Source: JAFLCL01 sp964502175
Lineage (GTDB): Bacteria; Myxococcota_A; Polyangia; Polyangiales; Sandaracinaceae
Length of the DNA: 64,000 bases
Direction of reading: 5' to 3'
Assembly: GCA_964502175.1 (NCBI GenBank)
Contig: CAZCVE010000015.1
Location: 1-64,000 of the forward strand
Part shown: one piece after another, positions 1 through 8,916 of the stretch
How positions within the stretch are numbered: position 1 is the first letter of the stretch
Layout of the letters: each line of letters opens with the position of its first letter
Program-made: the position numbers and the translations under genes
The notes under the pieces: generated by a model
Databases searched by the model: none
Told to the model about the DNA's origin: nothing
What the model saw: only the letters and a program-made list of their open reading frames with translations

Positions 1-18
1 CCATCGACTCCCGCTCCA

Positions 19-39
19 GGGGTTTGCTTCGCAAACCCC
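19..39. terminator. Hairpin, probable terminator of an upstream gene
   Basis: Arms GGGGTTTGC and GCAAACCCC are perfect complements (9 bp) around a TTC loop. No T-tract follows, so a classical intrinsic terminator is not proven. It lies 65 bases before the first gene and probably belongs to a gene that ends left of the window. Confidence 0.45.
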
Positions 40-103
40 GCCGCGAGGCGCCCCGGAGAGAGAAGCGCGCCGAACCATCACGCCGTTCAACAAAGGAGGC
101 CTC

Positions 104-1219
104 ATGGCTGACATTCGTTCCTATTGGTTCATCCGGCATCTACGCGCGGACTCGAGCTCGTATGTGCTGGTCTACAAGAGCGGCTCGCTCGTCCGCTCGG
201 GACGCGGCTTGTCGCACTGGTTCTTCCCGCTCTCGACGAGCCTCGCGGAGGTGCCCACCGACGATCGCGAGGTCGCGCTCTCGGCGTTCGTGCGCTCGAG
301 CGACTTCCAGGACGTGAGCGTGCAGGGCACGTTGACCTACCGCGTGATCGACGCGTCGCGCTTGGCCGATCGCGTCGACTTCTCGATCGACCCCGCCAAG
401 GGCCTCCACCTGCGGCAGCCGCTCGACAAGCTCGCGCTCCAGCTCTCGCAGCTCGCGCAGCAAGAGGTCGCCGTGTGGGCGTCGGGGCTCTCGCTCCGCG
501 ACGCGCTGCGTAAGGGCCCGGCCGAGGCGCGCGCGCGCATCGCCGCGCGCTTCGACGAAGAAGGCGTGCTCGAGTCGATGGGCCTCGCGATGGCGTCGGT
601 GCACGTCGCGTCGGTCTTGCCGTCGAACGATCTCGAGCGCGCGCTCGAGGCGCCCATGCGCGAGCACATCCAGCAGGAGGCCGACGAGGCCGCGTTCGCG
701 CGACGTGCGCTCGCCGTGGAGAAGGAGCGTGCGATCGCAGAGAACGAGCTCCAGAACCGCATCGAGCTCGCGAGACGCGAGGAGCAGCTCATCTCGCAGG
801 AGGGCACGAACCAGAAGCGAAAGATGACCGAAGACGCCGAGTCCAAGCGCATCTCGGCGGAGGGCGACTCCACGCGAGCGCGCCTCGCGGCGGGCACGCA
901 GGCGGAGACCACGCGCACGGTCGAGGGCGCGAAGATCGAGACGGAAAAGGCGCGCAGCGAGCTCCAGGCCGCGTCGGTGCGCGCGCTCGAGATGGCGCGC
1001 GTCGATGCGGAGCGTGCGCGCATGGAGATCGCGAAGGACGTCCCGCCTGCGGTGCTCGCAGCGCTCGCGGCGAAGGAGGTCGCCGGCAAGCTGCAGCGCA
1101 TCGAGCACCTCCACCTCGGCGGCGAGGCGCTGGGCTCGCTGCTGACCGAGCTCGTGAGCGCAGGCACGCGCGCGCTCGAGACCAGCACCGACGCGGCGAG
1201 CACGCCGAAGGCGCGGTGA
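104..1219 (+). CDS. SPFH/band-7 (flotillin-like) protein
   Basis: A 371-residue protein with an N-terminal band-7-like beta domain (about residues 10-185), then a long charged coiled coil (about 190-325) rich in Glu, Ala, Arg and Gln, the usual flotillin arrangement. Proteins of this family scaffold membrane microdomains or hold hydrolases at membranes. No clear N-terminal membrane span is visible, so attachment may be peripheral. The ATG is preceded by a strong ribosome site (AAAGGAGG, 92-99), which fixes the start. The next gene begins 4 bases after the stop, so the two are probably cotranscribed. The family is fairly secure; the exact role is not known. Confidence 0.75.
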   Translation: MADIRSYWFIRHLRADSSSYVLVYKSGSLVRSGRGLSHWFFPLSTSLAEVPTDDREVALSAFVRSSDFQDVSVQGTLTYRVIDASRLADRVDFSIDPAKGLHLRQPLDKLALQLSQLAQQEVAVWASGLSLRDALRKGPAEARARIAARFDEEGVLESMGLAMASVHVASVLPSNDLERALEAPMREHIQQEADEAAFARRALAVEKERAIAENELQNRIELARREEQLISQEGTNQKRKMTEDAESKRISAEGDSTRARLAAGTQAETTRTVEGAKIETEKARSELQAASVRALEMARVDAERARMEIAKDVPPAVLAALAAKEVAGKLQRIEHLHLGGEALGSLLTELVSAGTRALETSTDAASTPKAR

Positions 1220-1223
1220 GGCG

Positions 1224-2180
1224 ATGACCACCGCCACCGCGTCTCCACCACCCTACCGAGACCCTGCGTCGTCGACGAAGAAGACGACCGGCATGCCGCG
1301 CGTCGTGCTCGTGAGCCGACCGACCGAGTACGAAGAGCTCCTTCGTCGTCACGGCACGCGCGCACAGGCCGCGTTCTTCCTCGGCACCCGCAAGGCGCTC
1401 CTCGACGAGATCGAGGCGCGACACCACGCGCAAGAGCTCGCGCTCTCGGGCGTGGCGGGCACGCTGCCGACCAAGTGGCGTCGCACGCGCGTGCCGCGCG
1501 CCGAGCTCTCGCGGTTCGTGTTCGAGCCGGCCGACGTCATCGTCGCGGTCGGACAAGACGGCCTCGTCGCGAACGTCGCGAAGTACCTCGACGGTCAGAC
1601 CGTGATCGGCGTCGACCCGACGCCGGGCCGCAACGCGGGCGCGCTCGTGCGCTTCGACACCACCAGCGCAACCGACGTCGTGCGACGCGCCGTCGAGACG
1701 CACGTCGAGGTCGAGTCACGCACCATGGTCGAGGCGCGCCTCGACGATGGTCAGCGCTTGATCGCGCTGAACGAGATCTACCTCGGACACCGCACGCACC
1801 AGTCCTCGCGGTACCGCATCGGGGTCGACGGCAGCGAGGAGCGCCACTCGTCGTCGGGCCTCATCGTCGCGAGCGGGACCGGCGCCACGGGCTGGTCGCT
1901 CTCGATCGCGCGCGGCGTCGGCGCGACCGATCTCTTGCCGAAGCCGACCGAGCGCGCCCTCGCCTACTTCGTGCGCGAGGCGTGGCCGAGCCCCATCACG
2001 GGCACGGCGCTCGTGCGAGGTCGACTCGCGAAGGAAGGTGCGCTCGCGATCACCAGCGAGATGAACGATGGCGGCGTGCTGTTCGGAGACGGCATCGAAG
2101 ACGACCGCATCACGCTCGGCTGGGGCGTGCGCGTCACCCTCGGCATCGCGCCGCGCACGCTCTCGCTGGCAGTTTGCTGA
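1224..2180 (+). CDS. NAD kinase-like (ATP-NAD/diacylglycerol kinase fold) protein
   Basis: The 318-residue protein has the NAD kinase layout: a Rossmann-like N-terminal part, a glycine loop at about residues 110-115 reading GQDGLV where NAD kinases have GGDGT, and a C-terminal beta-sandwich with SGTGATGWS and an NE motif (NEIYLGHRT). The phosphate-loop change suggests a diverged member, perhaps acting on another substrate. ATG 1224 lies 4 bases after the flotillin-like stop; an in-frame ATG at 1293 would remove a poorly conserved leader of 23 residues and is also possible. Sugar kinase or NAD(H) kinase are the alternatives. Confidence 0.65.
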   Translation: MTTATASPPPYRDPASSTKKTTGMPRVVLVSRPTEYEELLRRHGTRAQAAFFLGTRKALLDEIEARHHAQELALSGVAGTLPTKWRRTRVPRAELSRFVFEPADVIVAVGQDGLVANVAKYLDGQTVIGVDPTPGRNAGALVRFDTTSATDVVRRAVETHVEVESRTMVEARLDDGQRLIALNEIYLGHRTHQSSRYRIGVDGSEERHSSSGLIVASGTGATGWSLSIARGVGATDLLPKPTERALAYFVREAWPSPITGTALVRGRLAKEGALAITSEMNDGGVLFGDGIEDDRITLGWGVRVTLGIAPRTLSLAVC

Positions 2181-2203
2181 CGGGAGCTCCCTCGCTCGGC
2201 CAA

Positions 2204-3868
2204 TCAAGGAAGCTTCAGACGGATGCCGTTCTTCTCGAGGGCTTCCTTGAACGTCATCTTGTCGTTGCTCTTCATGTAGGCCTCTTCGGGCTCGACCTGG
2301 TCGGTCTTCACGAGCTCGAGGAGATGATCGTTCATCGTCTGCATGCCCTGGCTCTTGCCGGTCTGCATGACGCTCTTCAGCTGGAACGTCTTGCCCTCGC
2401 GGATGAGGTTGGCCACGGCCGAGTTCGCGATGAGGACCTCGTAGGCCGCGACGCGCCCTCCGCCCTTCTTCTTGCAGAGCATCTGCGAGACCACGCCGCG
2501 GATCGACTCGCTCAGCATCGTGCGGATCTGCTCCTGACGGTCCGCCGGGAACTGATCGATGATGCGGTCGACGGTGCTGGGCGCGCTCGTGGTGTGGAGC
2601 GTGCCGAACACGAGATGTCCCGTCTCGGCGGTCTCGATGGCGATGGCGATCGTCTCGAGGTCGCGCATCTCGCCCACGAGCACGATGTCGGGATCTTCGC
2701 GGAGGGCAGCGCGCAGCGCGGCCTTGAAGCCCTTCGTGTGGACGTGCACCTCGCGCTGGTTCACGAGGCAGTTCTTGTTCGGGTGCACGAACTCGATCGG
2801 GTCTTCGATCGTGATGATGTGATCCGAGCGCTTCTCGTTGATGACGTCGATCAGCGTCGCGAGCGTGGTCGACTTGCCGGAGCCCGTGGGACCGGTGACG
2901 AGCACGAGGCCCTTCGAGAGGTAACAGAGGTCGAGCACCTTGGGCGGGATGCCGAGCTTCTCGGGGCTCATGATCGCGAACGGGATCTGGCGGGCGACGA
3001 GGCCCACGCCCTTTCGATCCGCGAAGTAGTTCATGCGGAAGCGCGCGAGGCCCTCGATCATGTGCGCGAAGTCGGTGTCGTTCGACTCTTGGAACTCGGC
3101 CTTGTTTCGCGCCGGGACGACCTCGAAGAGGATCTCGCGCAGCTCGCGATCGCTGATCGGACCGCGCCGGTAGAGGTACTGCATCTCACCGTGACGGCGC
3201 ACCATGGGGATGACGTCGGACGAGAGGTGGAGATCGCTCGCGCTCACCGCGATCATCATGCGGAGCATGTGGTTGAGCTTCGGCTCGCCGGGGACCGGAT
3301 CGATGTTCAGCCCGGCGGCCTCCATCGCGTACGGCTTGTCCTCGTAGGCAGCCCTCACCACCGGCGCGGGCGCGGGCGGCGCGGCCGGAGCGGGTGCAGG
3401 CGCCGCGACCGCGGGGGCGATCGGTCCGCGCCCGGGTCCCGCGCCGAGCGGCGTGGCGATCGCGGGGCGTGCGGCGGGCTCGGGCTTGAGCGCGATGGGC
3501 TCGACCTTCGCCGGGTCCGGCCGCGCGGGCTTCTGTGACACGACCTCGATCGGACCACTGCCGTCGTCCGGCGTGACCCTGACGCGCCAGCTGTTCGGCG
3601 TAGGCGCCGTGACCTCGACGTTCACCACCACGCCGCCATCGGTCACGTGGGTGAAAGTCGCGGCGCGTGCCCGACGTAGCTCGTCTGCAGCAGCCGGCGG
3701 CGCGGCCTCCTGGACGAGCTGCACGACCTGCATGTGATCGATCGGCTGCGCAGAGGCGCGGTCGGTGCCGTCGTTGAACTTGAACCGCACGACCTCGTTC
3801 GAGGCCAGCGCGAGCTCGCGCGCGTTCTGTTTGACGAGGTGTTGGACGTAGAAGTCGAGTCGCAGCAT
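2204..3868 (-). CDS. pilT: PilT-family twitching/retraction ATPase with N-terminal extension
   Basis: Residues about 197-554 form a complete PilT: N-terminal PAS-like segment (SASDLHLSSD), Walker A GPTGSGKST (about 326-334), Asp box (IITIEDPIEF), Walker B (DPDIVLVGEMRD), His box (GTLHTT) and a NLIREGK motif like the PilT AIRNLIREGK signature. PilT hexamers depolymerise type IV pili. Ahead of this lie a separate N-terminal domain of about 110 residues and a Pro/Ala-rich linker (about 113-172); canonical PilT has only about 350 residues. No pilB, pilC or pilU lies nearby. ATPase family certain; pilus role likely. Confidence 0.88.
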   Translation of the reverse strand: MLRLDFYVQHLVKQNARELALASNEVVRFKFNDGTDRASAQPIDHMQVVQLVQEAAPPAAADELRRARAATFTHVTDGGVVVNVEVTAPTPNSWRVRVTPDDGSGPIEVVSQKPARPDPAKVEPIALKPEPAARPAIATPLGAGPGRGPIAPAVAAPAPAPAAPPAPAPVVRAAYEDKPYAMEAAGLNIDPVPGEPKLNHMLRMMIAVSASDLHLSSDVIPMVRRHGEMQYLYRRGPISDRELREILFEVVPARNKAEFQESNDTDFAHMIEGLARFRMNYFADRKGVGLVARQIPFAIMSPEKLGIPPKVLDLCYLSKGLVLVTGPTGSGKSTTLATLIDVINEKRSDHIITIEDPIEFVHPNKNCLVNQREVHVHTKGFKAALRAALREDPDIVLVGEMRDLETIAIAIETAETGHLVFGTLHTTSAPSTVDRIIDQFPADRQEQIRTMLSESIRGVVSQMLCKKKGGGRVAAYEVLIANSAVANLIREGKTFQLKSVMQTGKSQGMQTMNDHLLELVKTDQVEPEEAYMKSNDKMTFKEALEKNGIRLKLP

Positions 3869-3939
3869 GTGATTCGAGCGTATCGAGAAGGCCGGTGCGT
3901 CGGGAAGAAGGATCGGCGCTTCGTGTTAGAAGGGCGGAC

Positions 3940-5325
3940 ATGTCGGGAACGGATCGCGTGGACACGGACGATGCCCAGGCTCCCGCGAGCGCCTCGCGGT
4001 CGATCCGCGAACAGGCGGAGTCGATCGCGGCGGACAAGCCGCTCGTCTCGCGCGGCCTGATCGTCCTCGTCGTGCTCGTGGGCCTCGGCTTCCTCACCTA
4101 CGAGCTGCGCGGGGTCCTCACGCCGATCTTCACGGCGCTCGGCATCGCGTACCTGCTCGATCCGCTCGTCGATCGGTTCGAGGCCCGCGGCATCCCGCGC
4201 GGCATCGGCATCACGATCGTGCTCACCGTGCTGGCGCTGGTGATCACGCTCTTCTCGCTGCTCGTGCTCCCCGGCGTGATCCACGAGGTGGCTGTCTTCC
4301 TGTCGGACCTCCCGAACGAGCTGCTCGATCTGGTGCGCCGCGCGGAGCCCGTGCTCCGGGAGTACGGCGTCCCCGTGCCACACAGCGTGAACGAGGCGCT
4401 CGAGCAGTTCGAGCTCGATCCGGCAACGATCGCGTCGCACGCGGCGCAGCCTGCAGAGGCAGTCCTCCGCGGTGTGCTCGGCGGAACGGCCTCGGCGATC
4501 GGCGTGCTCGCCAGCGCGCTCATCGTGCCGGTGCTCGCGTTCTATCTGCTCTACGACTTCGATCACATGGTCGCGGGCGCGCGCGACCTCGTGCCGCTGC
4601 GCATCCGCCCGCAGGTCGTCGAGATCGCGACCGAGATCGATCAGATGCTCGGACAGTTCGTGCGCGGGCAGTTGCTCGTGATGATCGCGATGGCGATCCT
4701 CTACGGCATCGCCTACTCGCTCGTGGGCGTGCGCCTCGCGATCCCGATCGCGCTGCTCGCGGGCCTGCTCGCGTTCATCCCGTACGTCGGCAGCGGCAGC
4801 GCGCTCACGATGGGTCTCTTGATGTGCGTGGTCGACTGGGACGGCTGGCTCAAGCCCGTGCTCGTGATCGTCGCGTACGCGGTGTGTCAGTTCCTCGAGG
4901 GCTTCGTGATCATGCCGCGCGTCGTCGGCGACAAGGTGGGCCTGCCTGCGGTGTGGGTGCTCGTGGCGTTGATGATGGGCGGCGAGGTCTTCGGCTTCCT
5001 CGGTGTGCTCCTCGCGGTGCCCACGGCCGCGGTCGTGAAGATCTTCGTCGTGCGCGGTCTCGCTTGGTACAAGAAGAGCCGCTACTACCTGGGCGACGCG
5101 GCGGAGCACACGCAGCTCGGCGAGGCGCTCGTCGCGGCCGCGGAGGTGAACGTGCCGGCTGGTGCGACGGGACCCGCGAGCGAGCCCGTCGAGGCCGAAC
5201 CCGCCGCCGTCGAAGTCGCCCTACCCGCGAAGCCTGCCGAGACCGTCTCGGCGAGCGAGCCTGCCGTGGAAGAGACCAAGCCCCTCGAGACCTCGACGAA
5301 GTCGGAGAACGACCTCGATGCGTGA
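3940..5325 (+). CDS. AI-2E family transporter (PerM-like permease)
   Basis: A polytopic membrane protein of 461 residues. It has two N-terminal hydrophobic spans, a central soluble stretch, then a block of C-terminal spans containing the typical AI-2E/PerM region (FIPYVGSGSA, about residues 280-290) and a membrane segment ending in a hydrophilic, Glu/Ala/Pro-rich tail of about 70 residues. Family members export small molecules or act as Na+/H+ antiporters; the substrate cannot be read here. ATG 3940 is preferred over an upstream in-frame ATG at 3895 because the extra residues are basic and unlike a membrane N-terminus. Its 3' end overlaps the next gene by 8 bases. Confidence 0.8.
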   Translation: MSGTDRVDTDDAQAPASASRSIREQAESIAADKPLVSRGLIVLVVLVGLGFLTYELRGVLTPIFTALGIAYLLDPLVDRFEARGIPRGIGITIVLTVLALVITLFSLLVLPGVIHEVAVFLSDLPNELLDLVRRAEPVLREYGVPVPHSVNEALEQFELDPATIASHAAQPAEAVLRGVLGGTASAIGVLASALIVPVLAFYLLYDFDHMVAGARDLVPLRIRPQVVEIATEIDQMLGQFVRGQLLVMIAMAILYGIAYSLVGVRLAIPIALLAGLLAFIPYVGSGSALTMGLLMCVVDWDGWLKPVLVIVAYAVCQFLEGFVIMPRVVGDKVGLPAVWVLVALMMGGEVFGFLGVLLAVPTAAVVKIFVVRGLAWYKKSRYYLGDAAEHTQLGEALVAAAEVNVPAGATGPASEPVEAEPAAVEVALPAKPAETVSASEPAVEETKPLETSTKSENDLDA

Positions 5326-6472
5326 GCGCGCGCAGCACCTCGTCGTCTCGACCACGAGAACCGACGCGGGGACGCGAGCGATCGCGAACGCGCTCGGCGA
5401 GCTCCTCGAAGATCGTGTGGGCCCGAGCGCCGCGATCGCGCTGCCCGTCGACACCGACGTGAACGAGGGAGCGACGCAGGCGTCGATCGAAGGCGCAGAC
5501 GTGCTCGTCGCGCTCGACGCAGTGGCCCTCGAGAAATCGCGCGGCGCCAACGTGGGCCTGCGGATCGCGTACTGGCCGGGCCTCGGTGACGCGTGGCTCG
5601 GAACCGTCGAGGGCGCCGATGCGGTGCTCGTGCCGCACGCGTCGTCGGTCGAGCTCGCGGTCGCGCGGGGCGCCTCGCGCGCCGACGTCGAGGTGGTCGG
5701 CCCGCTCACGCCCGAGGGCTATGGGCGAGCGGCCGACCGCCGAGCCGTCATCGCGGATCTGCTCGGTGGCGCGCCCGGCATGCCCGACGATCCGCGCATC
5801 CTCGTCGTGCCGTTCGCGGCGCTGCCGGGCTCGGATCTGTCGGCGACGTTCACGCAGCTCGCGCTCGTGAAGGAGCCGCTCCTCATCGTGTTCGACGTCG
5901 AGGACGACGTGGACGCGGCCAAGTCGATCCGCTCGGTCGTGCCGCGCTTCGGCCTGCGCGCGGCGCTCGTGTCGGATCGCGAATTCGCCCGTGCGATCTA
6001 CGGCGTGGCCGATCTCGTCCTCGCGCGGCTCGAAGGTGCCGAGAGCTTCGCGGCGATCGGGTCGGGCGCGAGCCTCGTGATCATCCGTCCCAAGACCAAG
6101 GAAACCGAAGCGGCCAAGGCGCTGGTCGAGAGCGGCCTCGTCGCGATGGCGGGCAACGTGTCGATGCTCGCGGTCGCCCTCGACCTCGCGCTCACCGAGC
6201 CCGCGCGAGCGGCCGCGCGAGAGTCGATCACGAAGCTCGAGATCGTGAGCACGGGCGAGCGCGTGAAGGCCGCGATCGAAGCCGCGCGCAAGCGACACCG
6301 GCCTCGCGCCACGGGGCTGCCGCGCGGTGTGGAGCTCTTGCCTTCGGATCCTCTCGAGGCCGCAGCCCCGGTGATCGCGCCCCTCCTGCGGGCGCACGAA
6401 GAGAAGAAGAAGGCCGAAGACGCGGCGATCGACGCCGAGCTCGCCGAGCTGAAGAAGCGGATCGGCGGATGA
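5318..6472 (+). CDS. Hypothetical GT28/MurG-like protein
   Basis: A soluble protein of 384 residues with no signal peptide. Its course resembles a two-lobed GT-B glycosyltransferase: alternating hydrophobic strands, a VVGPLTPEGY linker like the hinge of MGDG-synthase/MurG proteins, a DPRILVVPF strand, and a late segment pairing an acceptor-side acidic residue with a glycine-rich loop (GAESFAAIGSGAS). The nucleotide-sugar motif is weak, so catalysis is not assured. ATG 5318 overlaps the transporter stop by 8 bases and the 3' end overlaps the following gene by 4 bases, implying coupled translation in an envelope operon. A charged helix ends the protein. Confidence 0.5.
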   Translation: MRERAQHLVVSTTRTDAGTRAIANALGELLEDRVGPSAAIALPVDTDVNEGATQASIEGADVLVALDAVALEKSRGANVGLRIAYWPGLGDAWLGTVEGADAVLVPHASSVELAVARGASRADVEVVGPLTPEGYGRAADRRAVIADLLGGAPGMPDDPRILVVPFAALPGSDLSATFTQLALVKEPLLIVFDVEDDVDAAKSIRSVVPRFGLRAALVSDREFARAIYGVADLVLARLEGAESFAAIGSGASLVIIRPKTKETEAAKALVESGLVAMAGNVSMLAVALDLALTEPARAAARESITKLEIVSTGERVKAAIEAARKRHRPRATGLPRGVELLPSDPLEAAAPVIAPLLRAHEEKKKAEDAAIDAELAELKKRIGG

Positions 6473-7509
6473 GCTCGCACGCGCGGTCCACGCCCGCGCC
6501 GCCGATGGCGCTCTGGGTGGGGACGTCGATCGGCGCGCACGCGATCCTCGCGGTGCTCCTCTTTCTCGGGGGTGGCGCGTGGCAAGCGCGGCTCGGCGAG
6601 CACGGCACCGAGGGCGCGGGCAGCGCGATCGATCTCGTCGAGGTGACGATCGCGAGCGAGGCGGACGAGACGGAGACCGAGATCGACAGGTCCTCCGAGT
6701 CCGACCCCGAGTCCGACCCCGAGTCCGACCCCGAGTCCGACCCCGAGTCCGAAGAGCGCGCGGAGGCTGATCCGGAATCGAGCGCGACATCGGATCCAGA
6801 ACCGCAGGCCACATCGCACCCAGCGTCCGAGTCGCCGCGCCGACCGGATTCGGATCCGAGCTCGGCGCCAGGCATGGAGGTCGAACCCGGCTCGGCCTCG
6901 GATCCAGTCGCGGATCCGGGATCGACCTCGGATCCGGCGACTTCGACGCAAGCGTCCGATCCGGATCCGGGCGGCACCGCGGAGACCGAGGCCGCGTCGC
7001 GCGGCGCGGCCGCGATCATCCTCGGCTCGGCGGGCCGACTCTCCGGCGAGACGGTGCGCACCTCGGCGCTGCTCGGCGAGAGCCTGAGCTGCGACGATCC
7101 GATCGAAGGCACGTGGGTCGCGTACCGCTACAGCCCCGAGTTCCGCGACTGGGCGCGCTTCACCCTGCGCGTCGAGCGCGAGGGCACCGCGCTCCGCGGC
7201 ACGATCGTCGCGCGCATGTGGCGCGGCCTTCCTTCGGAGCGTCGACCGCCCGCCTGCACCGCCGACGGCTGGGACTACACGGTCACGATGCGCGCCACCG
7301 GCAACTTGATGGGCGACCAGATGGCGTTCGGCTCGAACACACACGAGATCACGCGCACCGACTGCGCCTCGACGTTCTTCTCGTACAACCCCGATCACTT
7401 CACCGGCCGCGTCGACTCGCTCTCCGACCGCATGCACACCGTCAACAACGACGGCGGTCGCGACGTGGACGCGCCCTACGAGTTCCGTCGCACGAGCTGC
7501 ACGCCGTGA
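6469..7509 (+). CDS. TonB-like membrane-anchored protein with ESDP repeats
   Basis: The 346-residue product has one N-terminal membrane span (about residues 13-35), then a long acidic Glu/Ser/Asp/Pro linker and a C-terminal domain of about 160 residues containing several Cys. The layout (short cytoplasmic tail, single span, extended Pro-rich periplasmic arm) resembles TonB, but the C-terminal domain does not look like a TonB fold. Four exact 12-base units (GAGTCCGACCCC) at 6697-6744 encode ESDP repeats. It overlaps both neighbours (ATGA with the gene before, one base with the gene after). Function unknown; a periplasm-spanning envelope role is inferred. Confidence 0.6.
   Translation: MSSHARSTPAPPMALWVGTSIGAHAILAVLLFLGGGAWQARLGEHGTEGAGSAIDLVEVTIASEADETETEIDRSSESDPESDPESDPESDPESEERAEADPESSATSDPEPQATSHPASESPRRPDSDPSSAPGMEVEPGSASDPVADPGSTSDPATSTQASDPDPGGTAETEAASRGAAAIILGSAGRLSGETVRTSALLGESLSCDDPIEGTWVAYRYSPEFRDWARFTLRVEREGTALRGTIVARMWRGLPSERRPPACTADGWDYTVTMRATGNLMGDQMAFGSNTHEITRTDCASTFFSYNPDHFTGRVDSLSDRMHTVNNDGGRDVDAPYEFRRTSCTP
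6697..6744 (+). repeat. 12-bp tandem repeat, 4 units (ESDP)
   Basis: Four identical in-frame copies of GAGTCCGACCCC, followed by a half unit. They sit in the acidic linker of the TonB-like gene. Because the unit is a multiple of three, gain or loss of copies would change arm length without breaking the frame. Confidence 0.9.
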
Positions 7510-8249
7510 TGCAGCGCGCGGGTAGACTCTCCGCGATGCTTCGGTTGCTCGGACTCGTCGCGATGCTCGCGACGTCGATCCTCTTCGGCGCGGAGGCGAG
7601 CGCGCAGACGTCCCGGTCGGACCGCGACGCGATCGAGGCGTTCGAGACCGGCACCGTCGCTGCCGACGAAGAGCGATGGTCCGACGCGCTGCCCGCGTTC
7701 CGTCGCGCCTACGCGCTCTCGCGATCCGAGATCGCGCTCTTCAACGTCGGCTACGTGCTCCGCTCGCTGGGCCGCTTCGTCGAGGCGCGCGCCGCGTTCG
7801 ATGAAGTGATCGACGTGCTCCACGCGCAGGGTGAGCTGCTCGCGCAGGCGACGGCCTACCGCGAGGAGGTGCTCGCGCGCATCGCGCACCTCCAGCTCGC
7901 AGGCCTCGACGTCGGCACCGATCACGCGATCCTCGTCGACGGCGTGGCGCGCGACGACGACGGCGCGCGACCGCTCGACGTGTCGGTCGATCCCGGGGCG
8001 CACGGCGTCGGCGTGCGACGCGACGGGCATCTTCCCTTCGACTGGTCGGGCTCGATCGCCGAGGGCCAGACCCTCACCATCGACGTCGCGCTCGCACCCG
8101 TGCCGAGCGGAGGGACCGTCGCCGACGAGCCGTGGCTGTGGATCGTGATCGGCGCGGTCGTCGTGGGCGCTGCGATCGGCGTCGGCTTCGTCGTCGACGA
8201 CGCCATCCAGCTCGACCCAGCGCCCGGCCGCACGGTGATCCGCCTGTGA
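7509..8249 (+). CDS. TPR-like periplasmic protein with C-terminal membrane anchor
   Basis: A 246-residue protein with a signal peptide (hydrophobic core LLGLVAMLATSILF, Ala-rich cleavage region ending ASAQ), helical TPR-like repeats (about residues 40-120: ALPAFRRAYALS, ALFNVGYVLRSLGRFVEARAAF), a PEGA-like beta segment (about 130-190), and one Val/Ile/Gly-rich span near the C-terminus followed by a short tail. This domain order is common among myxobacterial envelope proteins of unknown role. ATG 7509 shares one base with the previous stop; ATG 7536 is an alternative. It ends in a GTGA overlap with the next gene. Confidence 0.65.
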   Translation: MQRAGRLSAMLRLLGLVAMLATSILFGAEASAQTSRSDRDAIEAFETGTVAADEERWSDALPAFRRAYALSRSEIALFNVGYVLRSLGRFVEARAAFDEVIDVLHAQGELLAQATAYREEVLARIAHLQLAGLDVGTDHAILVDGVARDDDGARPLDVSVDPGAHGVGVRRDGHLPFDWSGSIAEGQTLTIDVALAPVPSGGTVADEPWLWIVIGAVVVGAAIGVGFVVDDAIQLDPAPGRTVIRL

Positions 8250-8899
8250 TCGCGTCGCTCACGCGCTCGACGTCGCTCGGCCGTGCCGCAGCGCTCGCGA
8301 CCCTCGGGCTGCTCGCGATGCTGAGCTGCGGGTGCGCGCGTCAGGGCATCTTGCGCCTCGACGTGGAGCTCCGTGAGGGCCCGGGTGACTTCGGCGATCG
8401 CTCCCACCTCGTGGTCGAGGTCGCCGGCGACGCGGAGCCCTCGTCGTGGGCGTCGCAGAGCTTCGCGACGCAGGGCGCGCAGTTCGTCACGCTGTCGGCG
8501 AGCGCGACGCCGAGCGTGCCCTTCGACGTGATCGCGTCGCGCACCGACGTCGCGGTGTCGGTGCGCGTCCGCTACTGCCGACGCTCGGACTGCGCGCACC
8601 CGGACGACATCGCGGGCCTCGGCGGCAGCGAGCCGGGCTTCCGCTTCACGATCCCGCGCGCGATCTGGATCGGCCACGTGACGCGCGTGCGCCTCGCGGT
8701 CCCGCCGATCGAGCGCGAGGGCGCGGACTACGAGGCGATCCCTTCTTCGAGCGACACCACGCGGCCGTATCCCGCGTCGGGCTGGCTCTGTCGCTGTCAG
8801 GTGCGCTGCGAGAGCGACGGCGAGGACACGAACGAGCTCGGCTCCTGCGAAGGCACGCGCGCGCCGTGCGATCCCGAGGCGCCTCACCCCTGCGACTGA
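8246..8899 (+). CDS. Putative lipoprotein
   Basis: The 217-residue product begins with a GTG that overlaps the preceding stop (GTGA, 8246-8249). A basic, hydrophobic leader ends in MLSCGC, a weak lipobox, so lipid attachment at Cys is plausible. The mature part is beta-rich and ends in a Cys-rich tail (CRCQVRC and several further Cys), probably disulphide-linked outside the cytoplasm. No known family was recognised. It lies directly upstream of the Ser/Thr kinase gene (17-base gap), suggesting it belongs to the same envelope-sensing unit. Confidence 0.6.
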   Translation: MIASLTRSTSLGRAAALATLGLLAMLSCGCARQGILRLDVELREGPGDFGDRSHLVVEVAGDAEPSSWASQSFATQGAQFVTLSASATPSVPFDVIASRTDVAVSVRVRYCRRSDCAHPDDIAGLGGSEPGFRFTIPRAIWIGHVTRVRLAVPPIEREGADYEAIPSSSDTTRPYPASGWLCRCQVRCESDGEDTNELGSCEGTRAPCDPEAPHPCD

Positions 8900-8916
8900 T
8901 CGCGTATCCTCGTGGC

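Noticed and set aside
1475..3538. A long plus-strand open frame of 687 codons over the NAD-kinase-like and PilT genes
   Set aside because: Its translation is Arg/Ala/His-rich and low-complexity, and it overlaps two well-supported genes; it is a GC-bias shadow.
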